Source of the DNA: an uncultured Clostridia bacterium
Lineage (GTDB): Bacteria; Bacillota; Clostridia; Oscillospirales; Acutalibacteraceae
Reading direction: 5' to 3'
NCBI GenBank assembly: GCA_944383495.1
Contig: CALWPT010000032.1
Location: 1 to 64,000, forward strand
DNA length: 64,000 nt
Under the pieces are notes generated by a model. The model was not told the DNA's origin. It made no database searches and saw nothing but the letters and a program-made list of their open reading frames with translations. Positions 27,196 through 39,086 of this stretch are shown here, one piece after another. Positions within the stretch are counted from its first letter, which is position 1, and each line of letters begins with the position of its first letter. Position numbers and translations under genes: made by a program.

Positions 27196-28037
27196 TGCGA
27201 GAGGTACCGGTCTCACAGGTCAGCGAAACGGTTGCAAGGCTGTGTATTGAAGCGAATAAAAAGCTGCCTGCGGATGTTGAAACCAGAATCCGGTGGGGGT
27301 GTGTGGCAGAACGTTCCCCTCTGGGCAAGACTATCATGGACGATCTTTTGTGCAATCTGGACGCGGCGCGGGAAATGGATATTCCCATTTGCCAGGACAC
27401 GGGCATGGCCGTGGTGTTCTTGGAAATCGGCCAGGAGGTGCACTTTACCGGGGGACGAATTACCGACGCGGTCAATATTGGCGTTGCAAAGGGGTATACG
27501 GATGGTCTTCTTCGGTGTTCAGTGGTTTCAGATCCGCTGAAGCGGGTGAACACTGGAAACAATACACCGGCGGTTATCCACATGACTTTAACAGAAGGCG
27601 ATCAGGTGAAGGTCACCGTTGCGCCTAAGGGCTTTGGCAGTGAGAATATGAGCGGCATGAAGATGCTGACGCCCGCCGCCTCCCGGCAGGATGTCATCAC
27701 CTCGGTGGCAGAGATCGTTCAGCGTGCCGGAGGAAATCCCTGTCCGCCCATGGTGATCGGAGTGGGGCTGGGCGGCGATTTTGAGCTATGCGCTCTACTG
27801 GCCAAAAGGGCTCTCTGCCGTTCGCTGGATTCCCGCCATCCGGACGAGGATTATGCCCTGCTGGAGGAAGAAATGCTGGAAGCGGTCAATCAAACCGGAA
27901 TCGGCCCGCAGGGATTCGGCGGGACTGTTACGGCGCTCAAGGTGAATGTGGAGACCTTTGCCACGCATATTGCCGGACTGCCGTTGGCGGTCAATATTGG
28001 CTGCCACGTAACGCGGCATGCATCGGCTATTGTATAA
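27195..28037 (+). CDS. Class I fumarate hydratase (or tartrate dehydratase) alpha subunit
   Basis: This oxygen-sensitive [4Fe-4S] hydro-lyase subunit has 280 residues. It has the expected cluster cysteines: Cys66 in PICQDTG, Cys183 in GGNPCPP and Cys270 near the C-terminus, plus the GSENMSGMK substrate motif at 148-156. Two-subunit enzymes need a beta subunit, normally the next gene. None is found in this window: the next gene is hpf, after a promoter. The ATG overlaps the amidohydrolase stop. The enzyme may pair with a beta subunit encoded elsewhere, or its role may differ. Confidence 0.9.
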   Translation: MREVPVSQVSETVARLCIEANKKLPADVETRIRWGCVAERSPLGKTIMDDLLCNLDAAREMDIPICQDTGMAVVFLEIGQEVHFTGGRITDAVNIGVAKGYTDGLLRCSVVSDPLKRVNTGNNTPAVIHMTLTEGDQVKVTVAPKGFGSENMSGMKMLTPAASRQDVITSVAEIVQRAGGNPCPPMVIGVGLGGDFELCALLAKRALCRSLDSRHPDEDYALLEEEMLEAVNQTGIGPQGFGGTVTALKVNVETFATHIAGLPLAVNIGCHVTRHASAIV

Positions 28038-28082
28038 TTGTATCAAAGCCTTGAACAAAAAGAAAACTTTTCCAAAAACCGC

Positions 28083-28111
28083 TTTTCATTTTTTGGACGA
28101 TGTGGTATACT
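28083..28111 (+). promoter_or_regulatory. Promoter of hpf
   Basis: TTTTCA and TATACT are separated by 17 bases, in the gap between the fumarase alpha gene and hpf. Confidence 0.55.
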
Positions 28112-28200
28112 AACAATAGATGAAAGGATCCCCGAAAAACGCTTTCATCGGCGGCGGGGAAATGCTGGCCCCGGCGCAAAATTGCAAAGGAGTGGCAGAC

Positions 28201-28725
28201 ATGAAGCTCAATGTTATTTTAAAAAAGGTCAGCTTGCGAGACAAAACAAGAGAGCACATTGAGGCAAAGCTGAATAAACTGGAGCGGTTTTTCCGCGATC
28301 CATCTGCCGGTCTGATGGTTAAAAGCTTTAAGGATCAAGTGATTGTTGAGCTGACGATAAAGGATGGCGGCATGATCTACCGTGCGCAGGATACGGGAGC
28401 CGATGTTTCTGATTCCTTCGACCGGACGGTGGACATTATCATCCGTCAGATCAGAAAAAACAAAACGCGACTGGAAAAGCGCCTTCGCAGCACCTCCTTT
28501 GAGGAAGCTTTCCCGGTAGAGCCGATAGAGGAAGAGCGGGAATTCAAAGTCGTTAAAAACAAAAGGTTTGAGGTTAAACCACTGTCTGTGGAAGAAGCGA
28601 TCCTGCAAATGGAGCAGATTGGCCATCAGTTTTATATGTTTATGAACGATGAGACGGATCAGATCAATGTGGTTTACCGCCGGAATGACGGAGATTATGG
28701 GCTGATTGAACCAGAGGCCCGGTAA
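28201..28725 (+). CDS. hpf: Ribosome hibernation promoting factor, long form
   Basis: This protein drives formation of 100S ribosome dimers in slow growth. It is 174 residues. An N-terminal S30AE domain (about 1-95) and a C-terminal dimerisation domain (about 115-174, with KRFEVKPLSVEEAILQM and NVVYRRNDGDYGLIEP) together define the long form. AAAGGAG precedes the ATG. Twenty-seven in-frame codons upstream are not family-like and were left out. Confidence 0.95.
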   Translation: MKLNVILKKVSLRDKTREHIEAKLNKLERFFRDPSAGLMVKSFKDQVIVELTIKDGGMIYRAQDTGADVSDSFDRTVDIIIRQIRKNKTRLEKRLRSTSFEEAFPVEPIEEEREFKVVKNKRFEVKPLSVEEAILQMEQIGHQFYMFMNDETDQINVVYRRNDGDYGLIEPEAR

Positions 28726-28750
28726 CAGTTGTTTTTGAGCGCAGTAAAGG

Positions 28751-28794
28751 GACTGCTGCACGATGCGTATTTGCATTGCGCGGCGGTCTTTTTT
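28751..28794 (+). terminator. Terminator of hpf
   Basis: An imperfect GC-rich hairpin (GACTGCTGC with GCGGCGGTC) is followed by six Ts, just after the hpf stop. Confidence 0.75.
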
Positions 28795-28847
28795 CAAAAG
28801 GCGGGAAGCAAAAGGCCTTGGAGCCGGAATTGCTGGAGGAGTTTATA

Positions 28848-29438
28848 ATGATACAAGCTATGATGGATAGACGAAGCATTCGCAAATACAAAGCGAAAAA
28901 CGTTCCCCAGCCCATTCTCATGGAAATCATAAGGGCAGGGTCTTTGGCGCCTTCGTCGAAAAACAGGCAGCCATGGAAATTTGTGGTTATACAAGGGGCG
29001 TCTAAGGAAACGATGCTGGCGGCTATGGAAAAAGGGCTTGCAAGAGAAAAAAGCGATCCGCTTCTTCCAAATAGCGCAAAGTACTTGAACGGCGCGGAAT
29101 GCACATTAAGCATCATGAGGCAGGCCCCTGTTGTTATTTTGATTGTGAACCCATTGGGATTGTCCATGGACAGAAAGATAAATGCCGAGGAACGCATTTA
29201 TGAAATCTGTAATGCACAATCTATAGGTGCGGCTGTTGAAAATATGTCACTGACCGCAACTGATTTGGGGCTGGGCAGCCTGTGGATTTGTGATACATAT
29301 TTTGCTTACAAAGAATTACGGGATTGGCTGCGTATAAAAGGAGAATTGTATGCGGCCATGGCAATAGGATTTGCAGATGAAATGCCCTCTGCCAGGTCAA
29401 GAAAGCATATCAGCGACATCATTGAATGGAGAAGCTGA
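28848..29438 (+). CDS. Nitroreductase family protein
   Basis: This 196-residue FMN-dependent oxidoreductase has the N-terminal RRSIRKYK and the SLAPSSKNRQPWKF flavin-binding segment. The central IGAAVENMSLTATDLGLGSLW motif (about residues 125-145) also fits the family. The physiological substrate is unknown. GGAGGAG precedes the ATG. It stands alone between the hpf terminator and the methyltransferase gene. Confidence 0.9.
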   Translation: MIQAMMDRRSIRKYKAKNVPQPILMEIIRAGSLAPSSKNRQPWKFVVIQGASKETMLAAMEKGLAREKSDPLLPNSAKYLNGAECTLSIMRQAPVVILIVNPLGLSMDRKINAEERIYEICNAQSIGAAVENMSLTATDLGLGSLWICDTYFAYKELRDWLRIKGELYAAMAIGFADEMPSARSRKHISDIIEWRS

Positions 29439-29524
29439 TGTAACAGCAGGCCAGGATGTAAGCGGCCGCGTTATTGGTCTTTGGAAAGTACCAGGAAATG
29501 AAAGGGAAATGGAGTTAAATTAGC

Positions 29525-30649
29525 ATGCAGCTGTACCGCTTTGCCGCCCCTTGTCTGTTGGGGCTGGAGGGACTCGTTTCGGAAGAATTAAAAGCAATGG
29601 GAGCACAAGATGTTCTGGCGGAAAACGGAAGAGTGATGTTTTCCGGCGGAAAAGAGATGCTTTGCCGGGCCAATGTATGCTGCCGGTACGCCGAGCGGAT
29701 TTTGCTGCTAATGGGAGTCTTTCCGGCCCGGAGCTTTACAGAGCTGTTCGACGGCGTGAAAGCCCTGCCGTGGGATCAGTTTATTGGAAAAAACGACGCG
29801 TTTCCCGTAAAGGGCTGGGCTCGTCAATCAGCGCTTTATTCCATTCCCGATTGCCAATCAATTATCAAAAAAGCTGTTGTAGAACGTTTGAAATCGACCT
29901 ATCGCGTTGACTGGTTTTTGGAAACGGGTCCGGTCTGCCAGATTCAATTTTCCATTATGAAAGATACGGCGTTTATTATGCTGGATACCTCCGGCGATGG
30001 GCTGCATAAACGGGGATACCGGCGCAATGCAGCAGCCGCGCCGATCCGGGAAACGCTGGCAGCGGCGATGTGCCAACTGGCGCGCATCTATCCCGATACA
30101 GCACTATACGACCCATTTTGCGGCTCCGGGACACTGCTGATCGAAGGCGCTTTGCTGGCTAACCAAATGGCTCCGGGGGTGCATAGGGCATTTGCCGCCG
30201 AGCGTTTCGGCTGGTTGGAGGAATCTAGTTGGCGGCAGGAGCGATCCCGGGCGCTGGAATGCATGAAACGCAGCTCTGATTTTACCGCAGTGGGAAGCGA
30301 TATTGATTCCGCCGTGCTGGAACTGACTATGGCAAATGCGAAAAAGGCCGGGGTTGGCGGGCACATCAGGACGGTTTGCCGGGATATTTCGGAATTTATC
30401 TGTGCGGGGGAGCGGGGACTGATTGTTACCAACCCGCCGTACGGTGAACGCCTGTTGGATCAAAGGGCGGCGGAGAAGCTGTATCGTACGATGGGAAGCG
30501 TTTTTGCGGAAAAAACCGGCTGGAGGTATGGTATCATTAGTCCCCATGAGGAATTTGAAAAAATCTTTGGACGAAAAGCCGATAAACGGCGTAAGCTGTA
30601 TAACGGTATGCTAAAATGCCAATTTTACCTATACTTTCGTCAGAGGTGA
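29525..30649 (+). CDS. THUMP-domain class I RNA methyltransferase (RlmL N-terminal/YpsC type)
   Basis: This SAM-dependent methyltransferase of the 23S rRNA m2G family has 374 residues. An N-terminal ferredoxin-like plus THUMP region spans about 1-160. The Rossmann domain has DPFCGSGTLLIEGA near residue 198 and the catalytic TNPPYGERL near 302. It lacks the second methyltransferase domain of E. coli RlmKL, as in Bacillus YpsC. GGAG lies nine bases upstream of the ATG. It ends five bases before the lipid kinase start. Confidence 0.92.
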   Translation: MQLYRFAAPCLLGLEGLVSEELKAMGAQDVLAENGRVMFSGGKEMLCRANVCCRYAERILLLMGVFPARSFTELFDGVKALPWDQFIGKNDAFPVKGWARQSALYSIPDCQSIIKKAVVERLKSTYRVDWFLETGPVCQIQFSIMKDTAFIMLDTSGDGLHKRGYRRNAAAAPIRETLAAAMCQLARIYPDTALYDPFCGSGTLLIEGALLANQMAPGVHRAFAAERFGWLEESSWRQERSRALECMKRSSDFTAVGSDIDSAVLELTMANAKKAGVGGHIRTVCRDISEFICAGERGLIVTNPPYGERLLDQRAAEKLYRTMGSVFAEKTGWRYGIISPHEEFEKIFGRKADKRRKLYNGMLKCQFYLYFRQR

Positions 30650-30654
30650 GGACT

Positions 30655-31614
30655 ATGCTGCATGTATTTATTATCAATCCCGCTGCAAACAGCGGAACGC
30701 AACGCCCCGGTCTCGTAGCAGACATTGAAAATTATTTTCATGCGCATGGCGGCGCTTATGAAATCCGGTATACGGCCGCTCCAGGGGAGGGAGAACGTCT
30801 GGCGCGCGAGTATGTCCAGACCGGTTCGCCCGTTCGCTTGTATGCCTGCGGGGGGGACGGGACGCTCCACGAGGTTGTCAATGGCGCATATGGATACCCC
30901 AATGCGGAAATCGGCGCAGTGCCCTGCGGCCGATGCAATCATTTTATAAAAGCCTTCAGCGGCTATGATTTTTCCAGTATTTCCGGTCAGGTGACCGGAT
31001 CGGCGCTTCCCGTGGATTTAGTTCAGGTTAACGATCGTCTGGTCTGTAACGCCTGCTGTCTGGGGCTTGATCCTGCCGCGGCCGGTTGCGACCTACCGGG
31101 TTCCCTTTCCAGGCGTATGACGGAATTTTATGCGTTATATAAAGCAAGAGCCCACTATTTTCTTATTGAACCGGAAAACGGGGTCCCCATGGAGGGGGGA
31201 TTTTTGTACTTGACAGCGGCAAACTGTCCTTGGTATGGAGACATTTTGCCTTGCGTTTCCACCGCTCAGCCTTTTGACGGATTGTTTGATTTTTTGTCAG
31301 TGGGAGCGGAATCAAGGCTGAAGCGGTTGTATTTGGCGTCTGGAAAAGAGGAGCCGCATCATACGATTCAGCAGATGACGGGAGCGGTGATCACTTCGAA
31401 AAAATCTTTTCCGCTTTTGTTGGATGGAGAAAAAAGAAAAGCCGACCGGGTCAAGCTAAAAATAATTGAAAAAGGAATGCCGTTTATCATTCCGTCTGTA
31501 AAAACGGAAAAGCCGCCGGAACAGGAGCGGCAAAAGCAAATATTGTTTTCTAAAGGACGTAAGGCGGCCCCTGTTTGCTGCGAGGGGAAAATGAAAAATT
31601 ATAAATGTAAATAA
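30655..31614 (+). CDS. Diacylglycerol/lipid kinase family protein
   Basis: This 319-residue protein has a DAGK catalytic N-terminal domain: INPAANSG for nucleotide binding near residue 7 and GGDGTLHEVVNG near 65. The C-terminal beta domain is followed by a basic tail rich in Lys and Arg. It probably phosphorylates diacylglycerol or a related lipid at the membrane; substrate specificity is not visible. GAGGTGAGG precedes the ATG, and the spacing to the methyltransferase gene suggests one operon. The CIRCE-controlled groE operon follows. Confidence 0.88.
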   Translation: MLHVFIINPAANSGTQRPGLVADIENYFHAHGGAYEIRYTAAPGEGERLAREYVQTGSPVRLYACGGDGTLHEVVNGAYGYPNAEIGAVPCGRCNHFIKAFSGYDFSSISGQVTGSALPVDLVQVNDRLVCNACCLGLDPAAAGCDLPGSLSRRMTEFYALYKARAHYFLIEPENGVPMEGGFLYLTAANCPWYGDILPCVSTAQPFDGLFDFLSVGAESRLKRLYLASGKEEPHHTIQQMTGAVITSKKSFPLLLDGEKRKADRVKLKIIEKGMPFIIPSVKTEKPPEQERQKQILFSKGRKAAPVCCEGKMKNYKCK

Positions 31615-31639
31615 ATTTTAAAATATATGGTAAAAGCAC

Positions 31640-31667
31640 TTGATTTTTCCAAAAAAATGATTACAAT
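31640..31667 (+). promoter_or_regulatory. Promoter of groES-groEL
   Basis: TTGATT and TACAAT are separated by 16 bases, immediately upstream of the CIRCE operator. Confidence 0.65.
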
Positions 31668-31672
31668 AGAGT

Positions 31673-31699
31673 TTAGCACTCGAGAACCGAGAGTGCTAA
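31673..31699. promoter_or_regulatory. CIRCE operator (HrcA binding site)
   Basis: A perfect TTAGCACTC-N9-GAGTGCTAA inverted repeat lies between the groE promoter and groES. HrcA repression of the chaperonin operon is therefore expected. Confidence 0.97.
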
Positions 31700-31725
31700 A
31701 TATAATCAGCTGTAAATTTATATAG

Positions 31726-32022
<297 letters not shown>

Positions 32023-32049
32023 TTCAATATTTTAGATAGAAAGGTTTGA

Positions 32050-33699
<1,650 letters not shown>

Positions 33700-34051
33700 T
33701 CATAATCGGTTGGCTAATGCATTGTAAAGCGAGTTATATGAGCGTTTGCGATGCTTAAGAAAAGTGAATGCGGCGTCCATTCGTTCGGGTGCGGCAGTAT
33801 AGCAAGTAATAAAGACTGGCGCTGTTACCGTAAGGTACAGCGCCAGTCTGCATGTTATCGAATCTTGTGCGTTGCGCGACAGCTTTGCTTTGTGCCAAGC
33901 AGGAAATATCAGCTGGAATCTCAGAACGCTGGATAACGCCAAGCGCTCTGAGGCTTCGCGTGTTAAAGGAGTAAAATGGAAAGACCGCTTTTGAACAAGG
34001 TCTTTATAGTTTACTGGCACGAAACAGTATCAAGGTAGAGGCGAATTTTTT
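33700..34051 (+). other. Hairpin-rich non-coding region after groEL
   Basis: This 352-base gap has no convincing gene. It contains a strong 12-base-pair hairpin at 33814-33848 (GACTGGCGCTGT/ACAGCGCCAGTC) with no T-run after it. A second hairpin lies at 33920-33952 (CTCAGAACGCT/AGCGCTCTGAG, one mismatch). A third, shorter one lies at 33980-34005 (AAAGACC/GGTCTTT). A small GAATG/CATTC stem lies upstream. This could be the groE 3' UTR, a structured RNA or a decayed element. Confidence 0.5.
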
Positions 34052-34345
34052 ATGCTGCTTTATTTTGGAGTGTATCTGCTAGTGATCAATTTGTTGGCTT
34101 TTTTCATGTGCCGGCGGGACAAACGCTGTGCAGAAACTGGGCGGCGCCGCATCCGGGAACAAACGCTTTTGCTGTCTGCCTGCATGGGGGGCGCATGGGG
34201 ATTGCATCTGTCTATGAAACGGTATCGTCATAAAACAAAACACCGGAAATTTACAGTTTGGGTTCCGGTGTTGGGCTTTTTATGGCTGGCGGTAACGGCG
34301 TTTTTTTGTAGTTGGACTTTTTTTGTTTCGTTCATGCATCAATAA
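34052..34345 (+). CDS. DUF1294 membrane protein
   Basis: This 97-residue protein has three hydrophobic segments (about residues 2-20, 38-55 and 66-92). The DUF1294 pattern MCRRDKRCAE and GGAWG...MKRYRHKTKHRKF is visible. The function of the family is unknown; it is widespread in Firmicutes. The ribosome site is a modest GGTAGAGG. It is convergent with the V-ATPase operon, and no obvious terminator lies between. Confidence 0.88.
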   Translation: MLLYFGVYLLVINLLAFFMCRRDKRCAETGRRRIREQTLLLSACMGGAWGLHLSMKRYRHKTKHRKFTVWVPVLGFLWLAVTAFFCSWTFFVSFMHQ

Positions 34346-34462
34346 TGTGAGGGCGAAAAACAAAGCAGCAATGGAATTTTGTCCTTGATTCTGCGCTTTA
34401 TTAAAATCGTTATCTAATAATACCGCCTTAGGCCTCTTAAAAATGATAGGTACAGGACGGAC

Positions 34463-35071
34463 TCACTGTTTTGTGCTCTTAATGACCTTCAACCGAGAAA
34501 ATTCTTCCCGATCCTTTTCCTCCAGCGCAGCGGTGATGAATTTCGTAGTTTCCTCAAAACGGGGGATAATAATATTTTTAAGTGCGTTTGCCCGTTTTTG
34601 CGTTTTTTTGATGCCGTTTGCCAAACGGTACACGCTGTTTTCCATTTCGCATAGCTGGATGGTCATCCGCTTGACCTGCTCAAATTTTACAAAAGCCAAA
34701 TCCAGCGCGGCATTGGTACGGGTATAACCGCATAGATTGCGCAGGGGCGTGTCTTTGTGGGAAACAATGGGGATTTCAACTCCCATAACCGACCGGTAGG
34801 TCATTTGAATCCCATGGTCAATGGGAACCGATTGAGCCAGCTCATCAATGGCGCCAATGGTGATGTTGGCGGTTTGAAGAGCCTGATAGGCTTCAGCGTA
34901 AACCTGATTTATGTCCTCCTGAAGCTTAACGGCGGCGTCCATCATCGACATGGTTTCCCGAATCAGGATATTCCGTTTCCGATCCAGCAGATCATATCCG
35001 GTCTTTGCAAGTTCCAGGGATTTTTTCACGGCTAATAAATTGCCTTTGGTGGGGAATACCTGCTCCGCCAC
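34463..35071 (-). CDS. ntpD: V/A-type ATPase subunit D (central stalk)
   Basis: This 202-residue, mostly alpha-helical protein forms the rotor shaft that transmits rotation between the A3B3 head and the membrane ring. The N-terminal VFPTKGNL and RNILIRE motifs and the heptad pattern fit the family. The start is GTG, with AAAGGAGGC upstream. It is the last gene of a nine-gene minus-strand operon. Confidence 0.95.
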   Translation of the reverse strand: MAEQVFPTKGNLLAVKKSLELAKTGYDLLDRKRNILIRETMSMMDAAVKLQEDINQVYAEAYQALQTANITIGAIDELAQSVPIDHGIQMTYRSVMGVEIPIVSHKDTPLRNLCGYTRTNAALDLAFVKFEQVKRMTIQLCEMENSVYRLANGIKKTQKRANALKNIIIPRFEETTKFITAALEEKDREEFSRLKVIKSTKQ

Positions 35072-35092
35072 GGATACCGCCTCCTTTCTATA

Positions 35093-36478
35093 TTACTCCT
35101 GATCCGCGGGATGGTAATATCGGTTCAGCAGCTCGTCGTCTACCCGGTCCAGTTCTTCCCGAGGCAGCAGACGCAGCAGTTCCCAGCCCAGGTTGAGAGT
35201 TTGGGCGATAGAACGGTTCTCTGTGGGAGCCTGCGTCAAAAACCTCTGCTCAAAGGCTTTTCCAAACGCGATATATTGCTTATCCGTTCCCGAAAGCTCA
35301 TCCTCACCAATGACCGAGGCCAGGGCCCGTGCGTCCATCACCTTGTTATAGGACGCGAAAAGCTGATTGGATAGGGAAGCATGATCTGCACGGGTAAAGC
35401 CCTCTCCGATGCCGTCCTTCATCAGGCGGGATAAGGAGGGAAGAACGGAAACGGGCGGATAAACCCCTGTTCCGTCCAGCGTGCGGTCCAGCACGATCTG
35501 GCCTTCGGTAATATACCCCGTCAGGTCGGGCACCGGATGGGTGATATCGTCGTTGGGCATGGTCAAAATTGGAATTTGGGTCACTGAGCCGGGCTTTCCC
35601 TTAATCATTCCGGCCCGCTCGTAAAGGGAAGCCAAATCAGAATACAAATATCCGGGATATCCCTTCCTCCCGGGGATTTCACCTTTGGAGGAACTGAATT
35701 CCCGATTGGCCTCAGCATAGGAGGTCATGTCAGTCATGACCACCAGAATATGCATACCGTGCTCAAAGGCTAGGTACTCCGCCGCAGTCAGCGCGCAGCG
35801 AGGGGTCAGGATCCGTTCGATAATGGGGTCGTTGGACAGGTTTAAAAACATCACAACCCGTTCCAGCACCCCGGAAGATTCAAAGGAGCGGCGGAAATAA
35901 TCGGCCACGTCGTTTTTCACGCCCATGGCGGCAAACACGATGCCAAAATCTGCTCCATCCTCGTCAGAAATTTTAGCTTGACGGACGATCTGCACCGCCA
36001 GTTCATTATGCTTCATGCCTGACCCGGAAAAAATCGGAAGCTTTTGTCCCCGAATCAAAGTTGTCAGCGCGTCAATGGACGAAATACCGGTTGCGATATA
36101 ATTTCGGGGATAAACGCGAGATACAGGATTGATGGGCTGGCCGTTAATATCCCGCACCGCTTTTGGGTAGATATCCCCCAAACCGTCCAAAGGCCGGCCA
36201 ACGCCGTCAAATACCCGGCCCAGCATTTCCGGCGACAGGGACATTTCCATAGGGCGGCCGGTACAGACCGTTCGGGTGTTGGTCAGAGACAGGCCTCGGG
36301 TTCCCTCGAAAACCTGCACCACAATGCGCTCGCCGTCAATCTGAATGATACGTCCGGTGCGAGTGGATCCGTTATCCAGCCGAAGCTCCACGATTTCTTC
36401 AAAGGACGCGCCAGGCACATGATCCAGCACAACCAGCGAACCGTTGATTTCCGAAAGCCCGATGTGTTCCAGAATCAT
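35093..36478 (-). CDS. ntpB: V/A-type ATPase subunit B (non-catalytic)
   Basis: This 461-residue regulatory head subunit has the [25 protein letters not shown] region (about 150-170) in which the P-loop Lys is absent, as expected for [12 protein letters not shown] lies near the C-terminus. Its ATG overlaps the stop of subunit A by four bases (ATGA). The head A3B3 is completed with A and D. Confidence 0.97.
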   Translation of the reverse strand: MILEHIGLSEINGSLVVLDHVPGASFEEIVELRLDNGSTRTGRIIQIDGERIVVQVFEGTRGLSLTNTRTVCTGRPMEMSLSPEMLGRVFDGVGRPLDGLGDIYPKAVRDINGQPINPVSRVYPRNYIATGISSIDALTTLIRGQKLPIFSGSGMKHNELAVQIVRQAKISDEDGADFGIVFAAMGVKNDVADYFRRSFESSGVLERVVMFLNLSNDPIIERILTPRCALTAAEYLAFEHGMHILVVMTDMTSYAEANREFSSSKGEIPGRKGYPGYLYSDLASLYERAGMIKGKPGSVTQIPILTMPNDDITHPVPDLTGYITEGQIVLDRTLDGTGVYPPVSVLPSLSRLMKDGIGEGFTRADHASLSNQLFASYNKVMDARALASVIGEDELSGTDKQYIAFGKAFEQRFLTQAPTENRSIAQTLNLGWELLRLLPREELDRVDDELLNRYYHPADQE

Positions 36479-38262
36479 GCTTTTTCACCCTTTCCGTGCA
36501 CTTGGATTTTGGCGATGGTTTCGTCGATATTCCGTTTATATTCCTCAAACAGGTCAAGGCGGTCATTGGGAATATCATATTTCATTTTCACAAGGGAATC
36601 ATACAGCCCCGATTCACTGATAAAGGAGGCCGGCACGCCTGACTGGATCAGTTGCTTCCCCTTACGGTACAAATAAAGGATCAGCTCCATCATTTTAAAC
36701 TGCTTTTCCAGCGGCACATACGTATCGTCTGCGTGATAAGCGTTCTGCTGCAAAAATCCCACTCGGATTACCCGGGCAATGTCGATGGTCAGCTTTTGGT
36801 CATCGGGCAGTACGTCAGCCCCAATGAGCTTGACAATTTCCATCAATGAGCTTTCCTCTCGCAAAAGCACCATCAGTTCTCCCCGGAATTTCATGAACTC
36901 GGGGTTGACGTTGTCGTTATAATACCGGGCCAGGTCCACGTCGTATTCGCTGTAGGACGTGGTCCAGTTGATAGCGGGATAATGGCGGGCGTAGGCCAAG
37001 GATTTGTCCAGCGCCCAGAAGCAGCGCGTGAACCGCTTGGTATTCTGGGTGACGGGCTCGGAAAAGTCGGCTCCCTGGGGCGAAACGGCCCCGATCACTG
37101 TGACAGAGCCCTTTTGTCCGTTCAGGGTCTCCACCATACCGGCCCGTTCGTAAAATTCTGATAAGCGGGAGGGCAGGTAAGCGGGGAAGCCCTCCTCCGC
37201 GGGCATCTCCTCCAGCCGTCCGGAAATTTCACGCATGGCTTCGGCCCAGCGGGAGGTGGAATCAGCCATCATAGCCACGTCGTACCCCATATCTCGATAG
37301 TACTCCGCCAACGTAATACCGGTATAAATGGAGGCTTCTCTGGCGGCGACAGGCATGTTTGAGGTGTTGGCGATTAGAATGGTCCGGTCGGTCAGCTTGC
37401 GGTTGGTCCGAGGATCAATAAGCCCTCCGAATTCGTCCAGCACCTGGGTCATTTCATTGCCCCGTTCGCCGCATCCGACGTAGATGATTAGATCCGCGTC
37501 GCACCATTTGGCCAACTGGTGTTGGGTCATGGTTTTACCGGTTCCGAATCCGCCTGGGATCGCGGCTGTGCCGCCTTTGGCAATGGGGAGCATAGTGTCA
37601 ATGATCCGCTGCCCCGTGATAAGAGGGACAGTGACCTCCAGCCGTTTTGCGATTGGACGGGGATTCCGGATCGGCCACCGCTGGCACAGGGTCAGTTCAT
37701 GCACCTTTCCCTTTTCGTCGGTGATCTCTACGATCCTATCGGTAATGGTATAGCTGCCGTTCTCAGCCGCGTAGGTGACGGTTCCCGACAGCTCCGGCGG
37801 CACCATGCACCGGTGTTCGATGGAGGGCGTTTCCGGGCAAGTGGCGAAAATCTGCCCTGGCTTTACAGGATCGCCGGTTTTCACCTGCAACGTTACGTTC
37901 CATCTGGTGGAAGGATTCAGCGCGTCGATCCGGCTGCCCCGGCTGATGAACGCGCCGGACTGCGCCTCGATATCCCGCAGGGGACGCTCAATACCGTCAA
38001 AAATATTGCGGATCAGCCCCGGCCCCAGCGTCAAGGACAGCGGACTCCCCGTCGGCGTGACCGGCTCGCCGGGACGCAGGCCGGTGGTTTCTTCGTACAC
38101 CTGAATAATTGTGCGGTCAGCGTCAATTCCAATGACTTCGCCAATTAGGTTTTCTTTGCCCACGTAAACCATTTCCTGCATGGAAAAATCCCGGGCGTTT
38201 TTCACCGTGACAACCGGGCCGTTAATGCCGTATATTACATTCTTTGCCATAGGAAGGTCCAT
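36475..38262 (-). CDS. ntpA: V/A-type ATPase subunit A (catalytic)
   Basis: This 595-residue catalytic subunit has the P-loop GGFGTGKTM near residue 237, the catalytic GCGERGNEM near 262 and the V/A-specific non-homologous insertion after about residue 115. The start is uncertain. The ATG at 38262 has GGAG very close (two bases). An ATG four codons later (38250) begins MAKNVIYG, nearer to typical family starts, but its spacing is long. About 168 bases separate it from subunit E. I see only a modest inverted repeat (CCATTTG/CAAATGG) in that gap. Confidence 0.96.
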   Translation of the reverse strand: MDLPMAKNVIYGINGPVVTVKNARDFSMQEMVYVGKENLIGEVIGIDADRTIIQVYEETTGLRPGEPVTPTGSPLSLTLGPGLIRNIFDGIERPLRDIEAQSGAFISRGSRIDALNPSTRWNVTLQVKTGDPVKPGQIFATCPETPSIEHRCMVPPELSGTVTYAAENGSYTITDRIVEITDEKGKVHELTLCQRWPIRNPRPIAKRLEVTVPLITGQRIIDTMLPIAKGGTAAIPGGFGTGKTMTQHQLAKWCDADLIIYVGCGERGNEMTQVLDEFGGLIDPRTNRKLTDRTILIANTSNMPVAAREASIYTGITLAEYYRDMGYDVAMMADSTSRWAEAMREISGRLEEMPAEEGFPAYLPSRLSEFYERAGMVETLNGQKGSVTVIGAVSPQGADFSEPVTQNTKRFTRCFWALDKSLAYARHYPAINWTTSYSEYDVDLARYYNDNVNPEFMKFRGELMVLLREESSLMEIVKLIGADVLPDDQKLTIDIARVIRVGFLQQNAYHADDTYVPLEKQFKMMELILYLYRKGKQLIQSGVPASFISESGLYDSLVKMKYDIPNDRLDLFEEYKRNIDETIAKIQVHGKGEKA

Positions 38263-38430
38263 TTCTCCGGCGACGAATATTCAAAAGAAAAAGGCTTTCC
38301 ATTTGGCCGCCGGACAAATGGAACCTGTTTTGTGATGCGCAGCATCCACATATGAATGCGTTGCTGGAATCATCTCTTTCAGCCTTACGCAAAGACGAGC
38401 GAATCGTTTTTCGGATGCAATGAATAACAG

Positions 38431-39021
38431 CTACTCGTCAAAGGTTAAGCCGCTGTTCAATTCAAACCATTTTCGCTGTGCAGCCAATCGGGAATCCAGT
38501 GTGTCGTCGGCAGCCATTCCGTCCCTTTCTCCCTTGCAGCCGCCCAGACGAATGGAAGGATCCATGCGAATCTCTTTGCAGGAAAGCGCTTTAAAAAGCG
38601 TTTCCCGCAGGGGTTCATCCTCCGGACGGATGAGCAAAATACAGTCGCCCTTTAAAGCATCGCAAACCGCTTTGCCGCATTTTTCTAAAAAGGACGGATA
38701 TTCCGGGCTTTTGGAGAACGCCTCCAGCCGTTTCTGAGCTTCGCCGATTACCTCGTTTTCCATTTCCTGCCGGCGAACAAATAACTGCCGGCGACTGTCC
38801 AACTCCTGCCGGGATAATTCACGGCCTACGTCCGCCCGCACAGCCTCCGCCCTATGCTGAATGAGATGGTAGCTGTCTTCCAGAGCCTTATCCTTGGCAA
38901 TTGCGAGTTGGTCTTCAATATATTTCTTGGTTTCCCGGGCAATTTCCTCCCGTTGTTCGTTGGCTTCCCGGGTTATGGCGTCAACAAATTTGCTGACCTT
39001 TTCCGTTTGAGACCGAGGCAT
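38431..39021 (-). CDS. ntpE: V/A-type ATPase subunit E (peripheral stalk)
   Basis: This 196-residue peripheral-stalk subunit has a long N-terminal coiled coil rich in Glu, Arg and Lys (about 1-115). A compact C-terminal domain binds the head and has GGCKGERDG near residue 160. I chose the ATG at 39021, with AAGGAG eight bases upstream, over a GTG nine bases earlier that overlaps the ribosome site. It probably pairs with the G-like coiled-coil subunit at the start of the operon. Confidence 0.9.
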   Translation of the reverse strand: MPRSQTEKVSKFVDAITREANEQREEIARETKKYIEDQLAIAKDKALEDSYHLIQHRAEAVRADVGRELSRQELDSRRQLFVRRQEMENEVIGEAQKRLEAFSKSPEYPSFLEKCGKAVCDALKGDCILLIRPEDEPLRETLFKALSCKEIRMDPSIRLGGCKGERDGMAADDTLDSRLAAQRKWFELNSGLTFDE

Positions 39022-39086
39022 TTCGCTCACTCCTTATTCAGTGTGATTAGAAAATAGAACCTACAGAGGAGGCCGTTTGCAAAGGT

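Noticed and set aside
33700..34020. Open frame of 106 codons on the minus strand after groEL
   Set aside because: No ribosome site, Cys/Arg-rich composition unlike neighbours, and it covers strong RNA hairpins; more likely non-coding.
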